NCBI GenBank assembly: GCA_002104945.1 | Contig: MCFH01000052.1 | Coordinates: forward strand, 248,001-312,000 | Direction: 5' to 3' | DNA: 64,000 bases | From: Piromyces finnis | Taxonomy: Eukaryota > Neocallimastigomycota > Neocallimastigomycetes > Neocallimastigales > Neocallimastigaceae | Shown: piece by piece, positions 47,769 through 59,169 of the stretch | Position numbering within the stretch: the stretch's first letter is position 1 | How the letters are laid out: every line of letters begins with the position of its first letter | Notes under the pieces: generated by a model | The model's database searches: none | Seen by the model: the letters and a program-made list of their open reading frames with translations, nothing else | Told to the model about the DNA's origin: nothing | Program-made: the position numbers and the translations under genes

Positions 47769-48828
47769 TGATGCGTTGACCGATATATTTTTGAATAATA
47801 TATGTTTTTTAATAAATAATAAATTCTATATTATTATGATGAAACAATAAATTTAAAATAAAATAAAATATATTTTATAATTAACAAATAAATCACTCAA
47901 AACTCGAAAATAAACTCTTATTATGTTTTAAATTAAATCTTTATTATATTTTATTATCTATTTATTATCTATTTATTGTCTTTTTATTCTCTATTTATTG
48001 TCCCCTTTTTATGAAGAAGAATTTTATCTTCCTTTTATACATTTTCATTTATTACATGTATTATTATTTTTAACTATTAAATATTATTATTACTATTGTT
48101 ATTATTTATTAAAATTAAAAGAATAAATTAAAATTATGTCTTAGTATTATAAAATATTATAGAATATTACTTATTTGATTTTCTTATTACTTCAAAATGT
48201 TTAAATTTAGAAAAATTATTATAAATTATCATTGACTATCATTAAATGTATAATACCTTGAATAAAATAATTAAAATTTAAAATTAAAATAAAATTAAAA
48301 TAAAATTAAAATAAAATTAAAATAAAAATATAACAAAATTAAAATATTAAAAGTATCAATTATTATTAGCACACATTTTATACAGAAACATAAAAGAGTT
48401 CTGTATTTTATCTTTGGAATTGTTATTATTGTTCTATTTTCAGGTTTTAAGTTTATCATTTTAGTAATAATTACTCAATTAGTTATTTATTAATTTATAA
48501 GTTTAAAAGAATTTCTAAAGAACACTTGGATAAACACTAGAATTAATAATTTAATGAATACCATTTTATTTTTAGTTTATTTATTCATTTTTATTTATTT
48601 ATTATTATTTTATTATTTTAGTACATTATTGGATTAAGTCGTTTTATTTATTTAATAATTTATTTTATTATTATCACTATTAGGTCGTTTTTACTCAGAA
48701 TTTATTATATAATAAAGAGAATATTATTTATTTAAGAAAGGGTTATATTTTCATAAAATTATTATTCATTCATTTTTAAGTATTATTATCGTTTATTTTT
48801 ATTATAAGTTACTATGGGTTAAGTCGTG

Positions 48829-49456
48829 TGTTAAGGATCTAAGATGAATTTAGGTAAGTTAGGTCAGAATGCCCTAACCCTACTTATTAATTTGATATAA
48901 ATTATGTTTTATTATCATACTTTTATTTATTAATAAATTTATTAATACATCTTATTAATCAAACATTTTATTAATTCACTAAATAGAGTTATCAAACTTA
49001 ATGATTTTTCGAAAAGTTCAATTGTTGAATTAAATTCGAGTATTTATAATTTTTAAATTAATTAATAAATAATTAATCTATTTAATAAAGTTACATTAAT
49101 TATAAAATACATGATTTCAATTTTAATATAATTAACTATTCTATAAATTAAAATATATTAAATATTTATATAATGACTTTAAGCTTATGACTTTTCTTTA
49201 TTTAATTGCTTAAGTCATCTCAATCATTTGAGGGAGGAATGACTAACTATTTCATTTATTTAAATTTCCTTCCACATCAAATGAACAAAGAGATATTATT
49301 TAAACTTTAATAAATATAAAATCTTAATAATTATAATTAATAAATATCTCTAAAAATATTGTTTAATAATGTTTTATAAAATTATTACTCCTAATTAATT
49401 AAATGAATAAAACATTATTTAAATAAATTATCATGAATCCACTAATGTTCATGATA
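48829..49456. repeat. R7 LTR-like insertion
   Basis: TGTTAAGGATC...TTCATGATA between two TCGTG copies. It has GGTCAGAATG about 37 nt from its left end, like R1 and R5. The right end is ATA rather than CA, so the exact end is uncertain. No second copy in the window. Confidence 0.6.
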
Positions 49457-49652
49457 TCGTGTGTTAAATTTTGGGATTTGGTTATGCGGCCAGGTCAGAA
49501 TGTTATTAATTATATAGTAAATATGTTTTTTAAGAAATTAAATTTAAATATAAAATAACACTTTAAACTTCCAAATGAAAAATTAATATTTATTTTTTAG
49601 AATAACCTTTTATAAAATTTTATTTATTTAGTAATAATAATAATAATAATAT

Positions 49653-49922
49653 TGTGAACATTTATGGACACATAATTTTATTTATCTATATCATATATTT
49701 ATTACACACGTGACTATTTTATAAAAACATAAACATGTATTAAAAGTGTTGTAAACGTAATGTCTACGTGTTGTAGAGAAAGTTATTTTTTATTTATTTT
49801 ATTTTATTTTTTATGGTCACATGACCTTACATCTCATTATATAACTGTAATATTTACAATGTAACTTTTTCTCTTTGTTAACCTTATTAATAAAATTATT
49901 TATTAATTAAATTTATTTCACA
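49653..49922 (+). repeat. C1 5' LTR
   Basis: 270 bp, TGTGAACATTTATGG...AATTTATTTCACA. Confidence 0.95.
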
Positions 49923-49936
49923 GATTAAGAGTCTCA
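49923..49936 (+). promoter_or_regulatory. C1 primer-binding site (half-tRNA type)
   Basis: GATTAAGAGTCTCA directly after the LTR, identical to C2 although the two LTRs are unrelated. Complementary to a predicted anticodon arm with CUU anticodon. Priming by an internally cut tRNA is known for Drosophila copia (initiator Met) and Candida Tca2 (Arg). A lysine tRNA here is inferred. Confidence 0.65.
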
Positions 49937-50006
49937 AACTCTAATCAATAATAAAAATTTCTTAAGAAAAATTTAAAACAAAATTTTGTGTATTAAAAAT
50001 TTTAAT

Positions 50007-53000
50007 ATGTCCCAACAATTCATTTTAGCCAATGACCAACGTCTTCATGGAAAGTCCAACTTTGATACTTGGAGTCTTTTAATCAAGGCAGCCGCCACTA
50101 GACAGGGTCTAACTAGCTACCTTGAACAAGACATAGTTGGAACCATTAAAGACAACAACTTTGAGATAAACCTTAATCTCAAAGATGAATATAATATGGC
50201 TATTATGAGGATTATTGCTGAAGCCGCGGACTACCGTCCTAACAGCAATCTTGCGTCTGTTTATAAAACCCTCATTAAGACTACGGGGGAGGACGCCAAT
50301 ACAAGCAGCAACATTAATAACAATGTTGTAGCCGCCAATAAATTGGCAAACTTGTCAATTTATAAGGCCGAGATTATATCAGCGGCTGAAAAGCTAAATG
50401 CTGATACTTACCTTATGATCATTCAAAATGTGGATGAGAAGATCCTCAGAGAGATTGGTCATAGTTCCAATAGTTACCAAGTATTCAAAAAGTTGAATAC
50501 AAAATACGGTAACGCCAATGCAGACATTGAATACTGGCTAAAGAAGTTAAGAAAATTACATACAGAAGATGTAAGCAAAGTCAGTAAAACAATCGATAAA
50601 ATCAAGGAAATCTTCCTTGAGATGTCTGAATTAAAAATGTCCTTAAGTGAAAGGGAAAAACTAAAATATATGTACAATTCCCTTCCAAGAAGTGTCAAGA
50701 ACCAAGTAAGTGTAACCTTAGATGAAACTTATGATCAGCTCTATGAGAAGGTCAAAAGTTATATCAACGCCAAATCCTACTTCGAAGATTGGACCAACAA
50801 CGACCAAGATGAAGATGACGAAGTTGATGATCCAATGGATGTTGATTTTGTTAGTAGAGAAAACAAATCAACAAAGAATAAAAGCTACGGTAATAGAAGA
50901 AATATAAACAGAAGTCACCGTACCTACTGCCATATCTGTTGTGAACATGGACACTCTACCGAAATGTGTGAATACAACCAAAAGGCCAAAATGGAAAGGG
51001 ACCAAAGAAAAAACAACAACAGGGCCTTTAACCAAAGTAAACAAAAGAGAAATTCACAACAAGGGAGGCAAGTTCACAAGAAAAAACAACAAAAGAAATT
51101 CGAACAAGAAGTAGATTTCGTCGAAGACTATGACGATAATGAAAATTATGGAATTAACGTAGAATTCGAAGATATCAGACCTCTGACAGAAAGAAATATC
51201 TACCTAATTGAAAAGGATGAAGTTACAGAGGAAGACACTCCTAACACAAAGGATATAGATTATGTGTATGGAGAAAATAAATACGACGAATGGTTCTATG
51301 ATACTGGTGCCGCCGAACATATCGTTAATAATAAGGACATTCTAGAGAACTTCACAGAAGAGCACATTCAACTTAGATGTGCAAATGGAACTACATGTGA
51401 ATTTAGTGGTTATGGTTCATATGAGTTTAAGGTAAAAGACAAAACTTACAAGTTAGAAAAAGTTTTGTACTCAGACAAAGTTAGCAAGAATTTAATTAGT
51501 GGTGTAGGACTTGCTAAAGTTGGTTTAAGAAGCATTATAGATATTACTGATGATGGAAAAGTCAGGCTTATTTTCAAGGACTCTGAAAATAAAAATATAA
51601 TGCAAACGTATTCAAATGAATTAAACCAATTTAAAATTAAGCTCATAAACATTGATAAAAAGATAAATGAACCATTTATTGCAAATTTTGAAGATGATTT
51701 AGGTATATGGCATAAGAGATTAGGCCATTTCTACCAGAAGGATCTGAAGAAATACCTAAAACAACATAAAATTAAAGTAACTCCTTGCCTAGACTGTAAA
51801 ATATCTAAAATGAAGAAGTCTCCACATAACAAAACTGTACCCAAAGCCGGAAGAGTTCTAGAGACTATTCACTCCGATATTTCAGGCCCGTTTAATTCAT
51901 CCGTCAATAATAAGAAGTATTTTATGACTATGCTGGATGAATACTCAAGAAAACTCTGGATTTATACTCTCAAGTCAAGGTCTGAGGCACCGGACATTAT
52001 TAATGAATTCCTAAAGAATGCCAATAATACTTTTGACAAATATAAAGTCAAAACATTCAAGACAGATGGTGCAAAAGAGTATAATAGTAGTAAAGTTATA
52101 AAATATTGTAAGGAAAACGGTATATCTAAGATAAATTCACCTCCTTACATACATGAATTAAATGGTAAAGCAGAAAGAATAAACCAAACAATTCAAAATT
52201 CTGCTAAAACGCTTTTATATTGGGCTAAATTATCTGAAGACTTTTGGAGTTTTGCTGTTAAATATTCTTGTTATATTTACAACAAAATACCACACCAAGG
52301 AAACGATAACTTAATTCCTGATGAAGTGTTTACGAACGAGGAAGCCGATCTAAAATACCTAAAGGTATTTGGATGCATATGCTACTTTAAGGACTATTCT
52401 CTTAAAAAGTCAAAATTCGCGCCTAACTCGAAGGAAGGAATATTTCTTGGGCTCAGTGAAGCACATCACTCATATATCGTCATGGAGATATGTGGTGATA
52501 AACTTAAAATCCACTATTCTAGGGAAATAGAATGCTGTGAAGATAAGCCGGCACATTATAATTATAAAAATAAAAATATAAACGATCCGTATTTCTCTTT
52601 CAATGATTCATATAATATCAATAATTACGACAGAAAGGACCCCTCAGAATCATCAAAGAACAACAACAATACGGATACAAATTCAATCATAAATAAAGAA
52701 AATAATAACACAGAAAGGACTACTTCCAAGAAAATGGTGAATATCCACTCCAAATATAAAGACGAAGAGATAACTACCAAAGAAAAAGAAGAAACTAATA
52801 TAAGGACTAATATTAATTCCAAAATTGAAGAAAATTCAAAAAACAATTTAAACAGTAATTTAAAAAGCGACACTCAAACCAATAACAAAAATAATAATTC
52901 AAATTCGAAATTTAATAAAAATAAATTTACAAATGACATTTTAAAAGTTTTAGAAGAAATTGCAAATGACAATTGCAATTTCGAAAAGAAAAATTGCAAA

Positions 53001-55166
53001 ATTTCTAATAATATTGACGAAAATAATAAATACCAATATCCTGTAACTCCTGGTCCTGATTACGTTTGTTATGGTAATACTCTTGCCGACAAAAACAAAA
53101 ATGAAATCATTAAAAATCCTGAATATTATAAAAATTCTCCTACTGAATATTCTACCACCGAAAATATTTCCTATACCAAAAATACTGGTGAAAATACTAC
53201 TGAATATCCTAATACTGATCATAGTGAAAAAAATTTTATTAATAAAAATTTTTCAAAAATTCAAATTAAAAATGAAGACATTCTATTGGATGATAAACCA
53301 AATAATCCACGTCATAATTCTAGCAAAAATTCTAACGTTACACAGGATAATTCTACCTACTCTGATAATATTCACATTGATGATACTAAAAATTTAAATT
53401 CAAAAATTTCTGATTCTCCTGATATGACACGTGATTCCCATTCTTATATTTCAGATGACAATAAATCTATGGATGATCCTGATCCAAACTTGGAAGATGA
53501 AAATGATATCATGGATGATATCATGGCCGATAAATCTGATGATTCCTACCATCCTGAAAGAAAAAGGCCTTGCAGTCCTACCTCTCTGAATAATTCCAGT
53601 ACTCCTAAGAAGCACAAAAACAAATTTATAGCTACCGTTTTTACTGATGCTCCCACTACGTACAAAGAAGCTATGTCTTGTACGAATTCTAAATATTGGA
53701 AAGCAGCCATTCAAGATGAATTAAATAATTTATATTCTAACAAAATTATGTCCCTGGTTAAAAATATCCCAAAAAACAAGAATATTATATCTACCAAATG
53801 GGTTTTTGCTGTTAAAAGGGACAGCAATAATAATATTGTACGTTTTAAAGCTAGACTTGTCGCTAGAGGTTTCCGTCAAAAACAAGGTATTGATTTTGAC
53901 TTAACCTATTCCCCTACATTAAATATTGACAGCCTAAAATTTATTATTGCTATTGCTGCAAAATTTAAGTGGGATATATATCAGCTTGATATAAAAGCTG
54001 CCTACCTCAATGCTCCATTGGATACAGATATTTATACCACAATTCCGCTTGGAGATAGCACCTTTGGGGGAGGATACTGGAAGCTGAATAAAGCTCTCTA
54101 TGGTTTAAAACAATCAGGAAGACAATGGAATAAAACAATAGATAAATTCCTGAAAAATAATAACTTTAAACCATTAAAATCCGAACCATGTATTTATACG
54201 TTAAAAGAAAATAAATACGTAAAATGTATAATTGGTCTATATGTAGACGACATGGTTATAATTGGAAAAACAAATACAATAGAGAGAGTAATAAGCAAAA
54301 TTAAAAGTAGATTTAAAATATCAAATAGCGGCCCTATTAGTTACATTCTAGGAATAAAGATTGAAAAGAAAGGATCCAAATACATTATTTCCCAAGAGAA
54401 TTACATTAATAATGTATTACAAAGATTTCATATGGAAAACGTACGTAGAAGAAATACGCCATGTACAACAACCGACAAGAACACCTCAAATAATAACCAA
54501 TTTGATAAAACAAAATATAAAAGTGCAATAGGTGCATTAATATATCTGTCAAAATGTACAAGACCGGATATAGCGTTTGCAGTAAACAAAGCTGCAAGAA
54601 AATCTGAAAATCCAACAGTATCTGACTGGAATACAATTGTAAATATTTTCAGATACATATCTACTACCAAACATTACAAAATCGAATACAGTGGAGAAGG
54701 AAAAATACAAGGATACACTGATTCGGACTACGGAGGCGCAGAAGACTTTAAATCTACCTCTGGAGGGATAATCCTAATGGGAAATAGCCCAATATGCTGG
54801 TTATCCAAGAAACAAACTTGTGTGGCAACATCTACCGCTGAGGCTGAGTACATTAGTACGTCCATGAATACGAAGAAAATCTTATGGATCAAAAACATGG
54901 TGGACGAAATTTTTAATTACAACAAAAATATAACTTTATTCACCGACAACAAAGCAAGCAAGAAAATAATAGAAAACGGTGAAATAAACACAAAGTTAAA
55001 ACACATAAATATACACTACCACTTCATTATTGACAACATAGAAAAGAACAATATAAAAATCGAATATGTAAATACTAAAGAAATGTTAGCTGACCCTCTA
55101 ACTAAAGATCTACCTGGTCCAAGAATGTTTGATTATACAAATAAGATATTCTTAAAGAAAATCTAA
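50007..55166 (+). CDS. C1 Gag-Pol polyprotein (1719 aa)
   Basis: ATG 50007 (MSQQFILAND) is the first ATG of the open frame; the frame extends seven codons upstream only from a TTG. Gag has a zinc knuckle CHICCEHGHSTEMC near residue 308. Protease WFYDTGAAEHIV near 429 has DTG rather than the DSG of C2. Integrase HHCC (WHKRLGHF to CLDC) ~567-602; catalytic residues in HSDISGPF, TDGAKEYN and GKAERIN, with 35 residues between the second Asp and the Glu. A low-complexity Asn/Ser/Asp/Lys-rich linker of roughly 330 residues (~878-1208) precedes the RT. RT: KWVFAVKRD, LDIKAAYLN, catalytic LYVDDMVI near 1412. RNase H: YTDSDYGGAEDF, ATSTAEAEY, FTDNKAS. Domain order integrase-RT-RNase H is diagnostic of copia. 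No interruption. Confidence 0.97.
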   Translation: MSQQFILANDQRLHGKSNFDTWSLLIKAAATRQGLTSYLEQDIVGTIKDNNFEINLNLKDEYNMAIMRIIAEAADYRPNSNLASVYKTLIKTTGEDANTSSNINNNVVAANKLANLSIYKAEIISAAEKLNADTYLMIIQNVDEKILREIGHSSNSYQVFKKLNTKYGNANADIEYWLKKLRKLHTEDVSKVSKTIDKIKEIFLEMSELKMSLSEREKLKYMYNSLPRSVKNQVSVTLDETYDQLYEKVKSYINAKSYFEDWTNNDQDEDDEVDDPMDVDFVSRENKSTKNKSYGNRRNINRSHRTYCHICCEHGHSTEMCEYNQKAKMERDQRKNNNRAFNQSKQKRNSQQGRQVHKKKQQKKFEQEVDFVEDYDDNENYGINVEFEDIRPLTERNIYLIEKDEVTEEDTPNTKDIDYVYGENKYDEWFYDTGAAEHIVNNKDILENFTEEHIQLRCANGTTCEFSGYGSYEFKVKDKTYKLEKVLYSDKVSKNLISGVGLAKVGLRSIIDITDDGKVRLIFKDSENKNIMQTYSNELNQFKIKLINIDKKINEPFIANFEDDLGIWHKRLGHFYQKDLKKYLKQHKIKVTPCLDCKISKMKKSPHNKTVPKAGRVLETIHSDISGPFNSSVNNKKYFMTMLDEYSRKLWIYTLKSRSEAPDIINEFLKNANNTFDKYKVKTFKTDGAKEYNSSKVIKYCKENGISKINSPPYIHELNGKAERINQTIQNSAKTLLYWAKLSEDFWSFAVKYSCYIYNKIPHQGNDNLIPDEVFTNEEADLKYLKVFGCICYFKDYSLKKSKFAPNSKEGIFLGLSEAHHSYIVMEICGDKLKIHYSREIECCEDKPAHYNYKNKNINDPYFSFNDSYNINNYDRKDPSESSKNNNNTDTNSIINKENNNTERTTSKKMVNIHSKYKDEEITTKEKEETNIRTNINSKIEENSKNNLNSNLKSDTQTNNKNNNSNSKFNKNKFTNDILKVLEEIANDNCNFEKKNCKISNNIDENNKYQYPVTPGPDYVCYGNTLADKNKNEIIKNPEYYKNSPTEYSTTENISYTKNTGENTTEYPNTDHSEKNFINKNFSKIQIKNEDILLDDKPNNPRHNSSKNSNVTQDNSTYSDNIHIDDTKNLNSKISDSPDMTRDSHSYISDDNKSMDDPDPNLEDENDIMDDIMADKSDDSYHPERKRPCSPTSLNNSSTPKKHKNKFIATVFTDAPTTYKEAMSCTNSKYWKAAIQDELNNLYSNKIMSLVKNIPKNKNIISTKWVFAVKRDSNNNIVRFKARLVARGFRQKQGIDFDLTYSPTLNIDSLKFIIAIAAKFKWDIYQLDIKAAYLNAPLDTDIYTTIPLGDSTFGGGYWKLNKALYGLKQSGRQWNKTIDKFLKNNNFKPLKSEPCIYTLKENKYVKCIIGLYVDDMVIIGKTNTIERVISKIKSRFKISNSGPISYILGIKIEKKGSKYIISQENYINNVLQRFHMENVRRRNTPCTTTDKNTSNNNQFDKTKYKSAIGALIYLSKCTRPDIAFAVNKAARKSENPTVSDWNTIVNIFRYISTTKHYKIEYSGEGKIQGYTDSDYGGAEDFKSTSGGIILMGNSPICWLSKKQTCVATSTAEAEYISTSMNTKKILWIKNMVDEIFNYNKNITLFTDNKASKKIIENGEINTKLKHINIHYHFIIDNIEKNNIKIEYVNTKEMLADPLTKDLPGPRMFDYTNKIFLKKI

Positions 55167-55170
55167 TTTG

Positions 55171-55178
55171 AGGGGGAG
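55171..55178 (+). promoter_or_regulatory. C1 polypurine tract
   Basis: AGGGGGAG, four bases after the stop codon and directly before the 3' LTR. The same tract occurs in Cb and, on the minus strand, in C3. Confidence 0.8.
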
Positions 55179-55447
55179 TGTGAACATTTATGGACACATA
55201 ATTTTATTTATCTATATCATATATTTATTACACACGTGACTATTTTATAAAAACATAAACATGTATTAAAAGTGTTGTAAACGTAATGTCTACGTGTTGT
55301 AGAGAAAGTTATTTTTTATTTATTTTATTTTATTTTTATGGTCACATGACCTTACATCTCATTATATAACTGTAATATTTACAATGTAACTTTTTCTCTT
55401 TGTTAACCTTATTAATAAAATTATTTATTAATTAAATTTATTTCACA
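55179..55447 (+). repeat. C1 3' LTR
   Basis: 269 bp, one T shorter than the 5' LTR in the run before ATGGTCAC. Followed by AATAT. Confidence 0.95.
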
Positions 55448-56361
55448 AATATAAATGATAATATATTTAATAACTATATAATTAAGATTATAACTATAAT
55501 CTTTACAAAGGATTAAAATCGAATTCAATTCATTCTCTTCTATATTTTTTGTTCAGATTATTAAATTGATAAAAATAAAGTATTACATGTAATATATTAA
55601 TAATATAATTAAATAAGTAATAAGATTGTTTGTTTGTTTGTTTGTTTTGTCATGACATAAAATAAAATAAACATATGATTAATCATTTAAACACTTAATC
55701 CATTAACCTATTTTATAATAATTAAAATTATTTAATTTATAAATGTTAACTGTTACACCTAAATGGTTTAGTTCTATTTTTAGTAACAGTCACTATCATT
55801 AATTAAATTAATATAATTAAAATTTCTATTGATATCTTTTTAATTTTCGTCAAGTCATAAGAAATGTCTATGATCCATACTTGATATCATATTAATTTTA
55901 ATTTACTTATTAAAATCTTCAAATGACCATATCTTTCTTAAATGACCAGTTAGAAGGACCGCGATTATACCAAAATATAGCTTTTTCCTTAAGCTTTCTA
56001 ATAAACCCGGTTTCACAGCCGTAGTACTTATAGCCGTAGCGTTCGTTTTTGGCGAGTTATGCCTTGTTTCGTGTTTGTTTATTTTTGGTTAAGGGTTATA
56101 GTGTATTGATATTAAATTTTTGAAATCATAACCCTTTCACTGAATCAAAATTTAAAAGGTGACTTTTAAAGATGTTTTAAAATAATCATTGAAATTATTT
56201 AATTATAATTATTATGTTTAATTAATTATAGATATTATCTGAATTTGTTTTAAATCCAGTTAATATCTTCACATCGTGTTTATTCAGTTAGTTTTTATTA
56301 TGTTTTTATGTGAGTAGTGTTTCAAATAATGATAAATAATTAAATTTATAAATTATGAATT

Positions 56362-56407
<46 letters not shown>

Positions 56408-56878
56408 TTAAAACATAGATAGTTAAAAATTAAAATAATTAATATGTATAAAATTATTAAATTAAAAACTATAAATGTAAACTTTTTGTCTATTTAATTG
56501 TTTATTTATTTTTAAATTAAATAGTTTATATTTGTTTATAATTATACTTTAAAATAATAATTTTGTATAAATAGTAATAGAAAATGTTCTTTTTAAAAGA
56601 TGTTCCTATGTTCCTAATAATCCAGTAAAATTAGATAATAATATTAAATTTTATTAAAATAATAGTTGTGATTATATTTACATACATTCAAGATGTATTA
56701 AACCATATATTTAATAATACAAGAGTTATTAAATATTAAAACTTTATAATTAAATAAAATAATTTTATATTTTAAACTAACAAAGACTTGCAAATGAACA
56801 AGTATAAAAATCATTTATTCTATTTTTATTTTCTTATTTATTTTTATTTATTAAATTTTAGATACAAATATTATCACT

Positions 56879-58027
56879 TGTAAAAGTTTTACTAAACTTA
56901 TAATTTAATATTAAAATATTAAATTAAATAAAAGGTTAAAAGATAACTAGGTTAGAAAAAAAAATGTTTTATTAAAATAATCTTAATTGATTTATAAATG
57001 AATAATTAAATTATATATTATGGTTAAAATAATTTCTTTTATTTTATTTAATGATATATTGCTAAAATATATAATAATAAGATTATTTAGTAGTAATACT
57101 CATTAAGTATTAATTATTATTAATAGTTAATAATTTCTAGTTAATAATCTATAGCTAATAATTCATAGTTAATAATTTATAGTTAATAATTTATAGTTAA
57201 TAATTTATAGTTAATAATTTTTGGTTAATAATCTTTACAAAGATTTTAATTTCATAACTATTCTAAACTATTTATACTATTTGTAATTTTACATTTAATA
57301 ATAAAATAACTTTTCAATACATGATTATATTCATAATATATTTTATAATACTTAAACTAAACTTAAGACTTATTCCTAATTATTAAAAAATAACTATTGT
57401 TTATAATATTCATAATATTAATTATTTCTTAATTATGATATAATTCATTGAATATAATATTAATAATTATAATCCTCTAGTTCAAAGATTATAAATTATG
57501 TTATTGAAATAATTATTATAAAATAAAGTTAATTAGTTCCGGAAAATAATTTTAATTTAATTAAACAATAATTTTTATACTTTGAGTGAATGATTTATGT
57601 TTGATATATCAGGGGTGATCATTCTCTGAATAAACAATTAATCATTGCTAACAAAATATCTTTAAATTGGAATATCTCGTGAACCAGCAGAGATATTGAC
57701 CTGATTTTAAGATATGTTGTTTGTCTCGAGCGTGGCTTTCTAACGAATGTAATTATAACCAAAATATTTTTATTCAAAAATCGTCATTCGTTGAGGAGAT
57801 ACGCGTGTTTTTCCTTATTCCATTTTAACGATAAGGGTTAAAGTTATTTATTATAAAAATTATTAAGGGTTAAGGTCATATTTTAACCTTTTCTAAATTT
57901 TTAAATATTTCTTAATAAAATTTTATAATTTATTTGAAAATAAAATATTTGTTGATTTTGAAATTTCATAAGTGATTTCACAATTCCAAGTGATCTTGAA
58001 ATTGTATTTTCACTAGTATTCGTGACA
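56879..58027 (-). repeat. R2 LTR, copy 2
   Basis: 1149 bp, TGTAAAAG...GTGACA, flanked by TCACT (56874-56878 and 58028-58032). On the minus strand TATAAATA (57276) precedes GTAAAGATTAT (57238) by 38 nt. It contains a short tandem array of GTTAATAATTTATA-type units at about 57120-57235. Confidence 0.92.
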
Positions 58028-58032
58028 TCACT

Positions 58033-59164
58033 TGTTAAGTTTTTGGGTTTGGTTATGCGGCCAGGTCAGAATGTTATTAATTATATAGTAAAAATGTTTT
58101 TTAAGAAATTAAATTTAATTATAAAATAACACCTTAAACTCCCAAATGAAAAATGAAAAATTTATATTTACTTTAAAATAACTTTTTATAAATTTTTTAT
58201 TTATTTAATAATAATAATATAAATGATATTATAAGTAACTATATAATTAAGATTATAACTATAATCTTTACAAAGAATTAAAATCGAATTCAATTCATTC
58301 TCTTTTATATTCTTTGTTCAGATTATTAAATTGATATTAATAAGAATAAAGTATTACATGTAATATATTAGTAATATAATTAAATAAGTAATAAGATTGT
58401 TTGTTTGTTTGTTTGTTTGTCATGACATAAAATAAAATAAACATATGATTAATCATTTAAACAGTTGATCCTAATTAGTAATTATAAAAACTATTCAATT
58501 AATAATTCATCATTATTAATTGATATTACCATAACATATTTGTTATAATTAAATAATTATTATTTTCAAAATTATTTCTAATAAAACTTGCCGTTAACCT
58601 ATTTTATAATAATTAAGATTATTTAATTTATAGGTGTTAACTGTTACACCTAAATGGGTCTAGTTCTATTTTTAGTAACAATCGTTATCATTAATTAAAT
58701 TAATATAACTAAAATTCCTATTGATATATTTTTAATTTCATCAAGTCATAAGAAATATTTATGATCCATACTTGATATCATATTGATTTTAATTTACCTA
58801 ATAAAATCTTTAAATGATCATAACTTCCTTAAATGATCAGTTAGAAGGACCGCGATTGTACCAAATTGTAGCTTTCTTCCTAAGCTTTCCAATAAACCTA
58901 GTTTCATCACCGTAGCACTTACAGCCGTAGCGATCGTTTTTGGCGAGTTACACCTTATTTCGTACTTGCTTATTTTTGGTTAAGGGTTATAGTGTATTGA
59001 TATTAAATTTTTGAAATCATAACCCTTTCACTGAATCAAAATTTAAAAGGTGACTTTTAAAAGTGTTTTAAAATAATTATTGAAATTATTTAATTATAAT
59101 TATTATGTTTAATTAATTATAGATATTATCTGAATTTGTTTTAAATCCAGTTAATATCTTCACA
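58033..59164 (-). repeat. R1 solo LTR, copy 5
   Basis: 1132 bp, TGTTAAG...CTTCACA, flanked by TCACT (58028-58032 and 59165-59169). About 110 bp near 58475-58590 are absent from other R1 copies, apparently a small AT-rich insertion. Confidence 0.92.
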
Positions 59165-59169
59165 TCACT

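Larger units (their letters stand above)
49653..55447 (+). mobile_element. C1: intact Ty1/copia retrotransposon
   Basis: 5795 bp with 5' LTR 49653-49922, 3' LTR 55179-55447, target duplication AATAT (49648-49652 and 55448-55452), a half-tRNA primer-binding site, a long open polyprotein and the purine tract AGGGGGAG. The LTRs differ by a single T in one T-run. This is a recent, possibly active insertion in an old R1 LTR. Ca and Cb are decayed relatives. Confidence 0.97.
49462..56273 (-). repeat. R1 solo LTR, copy 4, interrupted by C1
   Basis: Pieces 49462-49652 and 55453-56273 join to about 1012 bp. TCGTG flanks both ends (49457-49461 and 56274-56278). C1 entered its AATAT site. It carries the same self-primer and TATA on the minus strand as other R1 copies. 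Confidence 0.93.
47769..56324 (+). repeat. R8 repeat, copy 2, interrupted by R7 and R1
   Basis: Left part 47769-48823 is nearly identical to copy 1. TCGTG at 48824-48828 is followed by R7, TCGTG, R1 (with C1 inside) and TCGTG again (56274-56278), then a 46-nt tail ending GTGTTTCA. R8 carries no coding sequence and is probably a non-autonomous or solo LTR. Confidence 0.75.

Noticed and set aside
53071-53397. 108-codon ORF overlapping the C1 polyprotein in another frame
   Set aside because: Shadow of the low-complexity linker of the C1 polyprotein; hydrophobic Ile/Leu repeats with no family signal.
57830-57850. AGGGTTA words as telomere repeats
   Set aside because: They occur singly within LTRs, paired with an inverse copy, never in tandem.
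58033-59164. R2-R1-inverted R2 as one DNA transposon with long terminal inverted repeats
   Set aside because: Each component is separately bounded by TCACT and occurs alone elsewhere (R1 at 30569, R2 at 4563), so these are separate LTR insertions.
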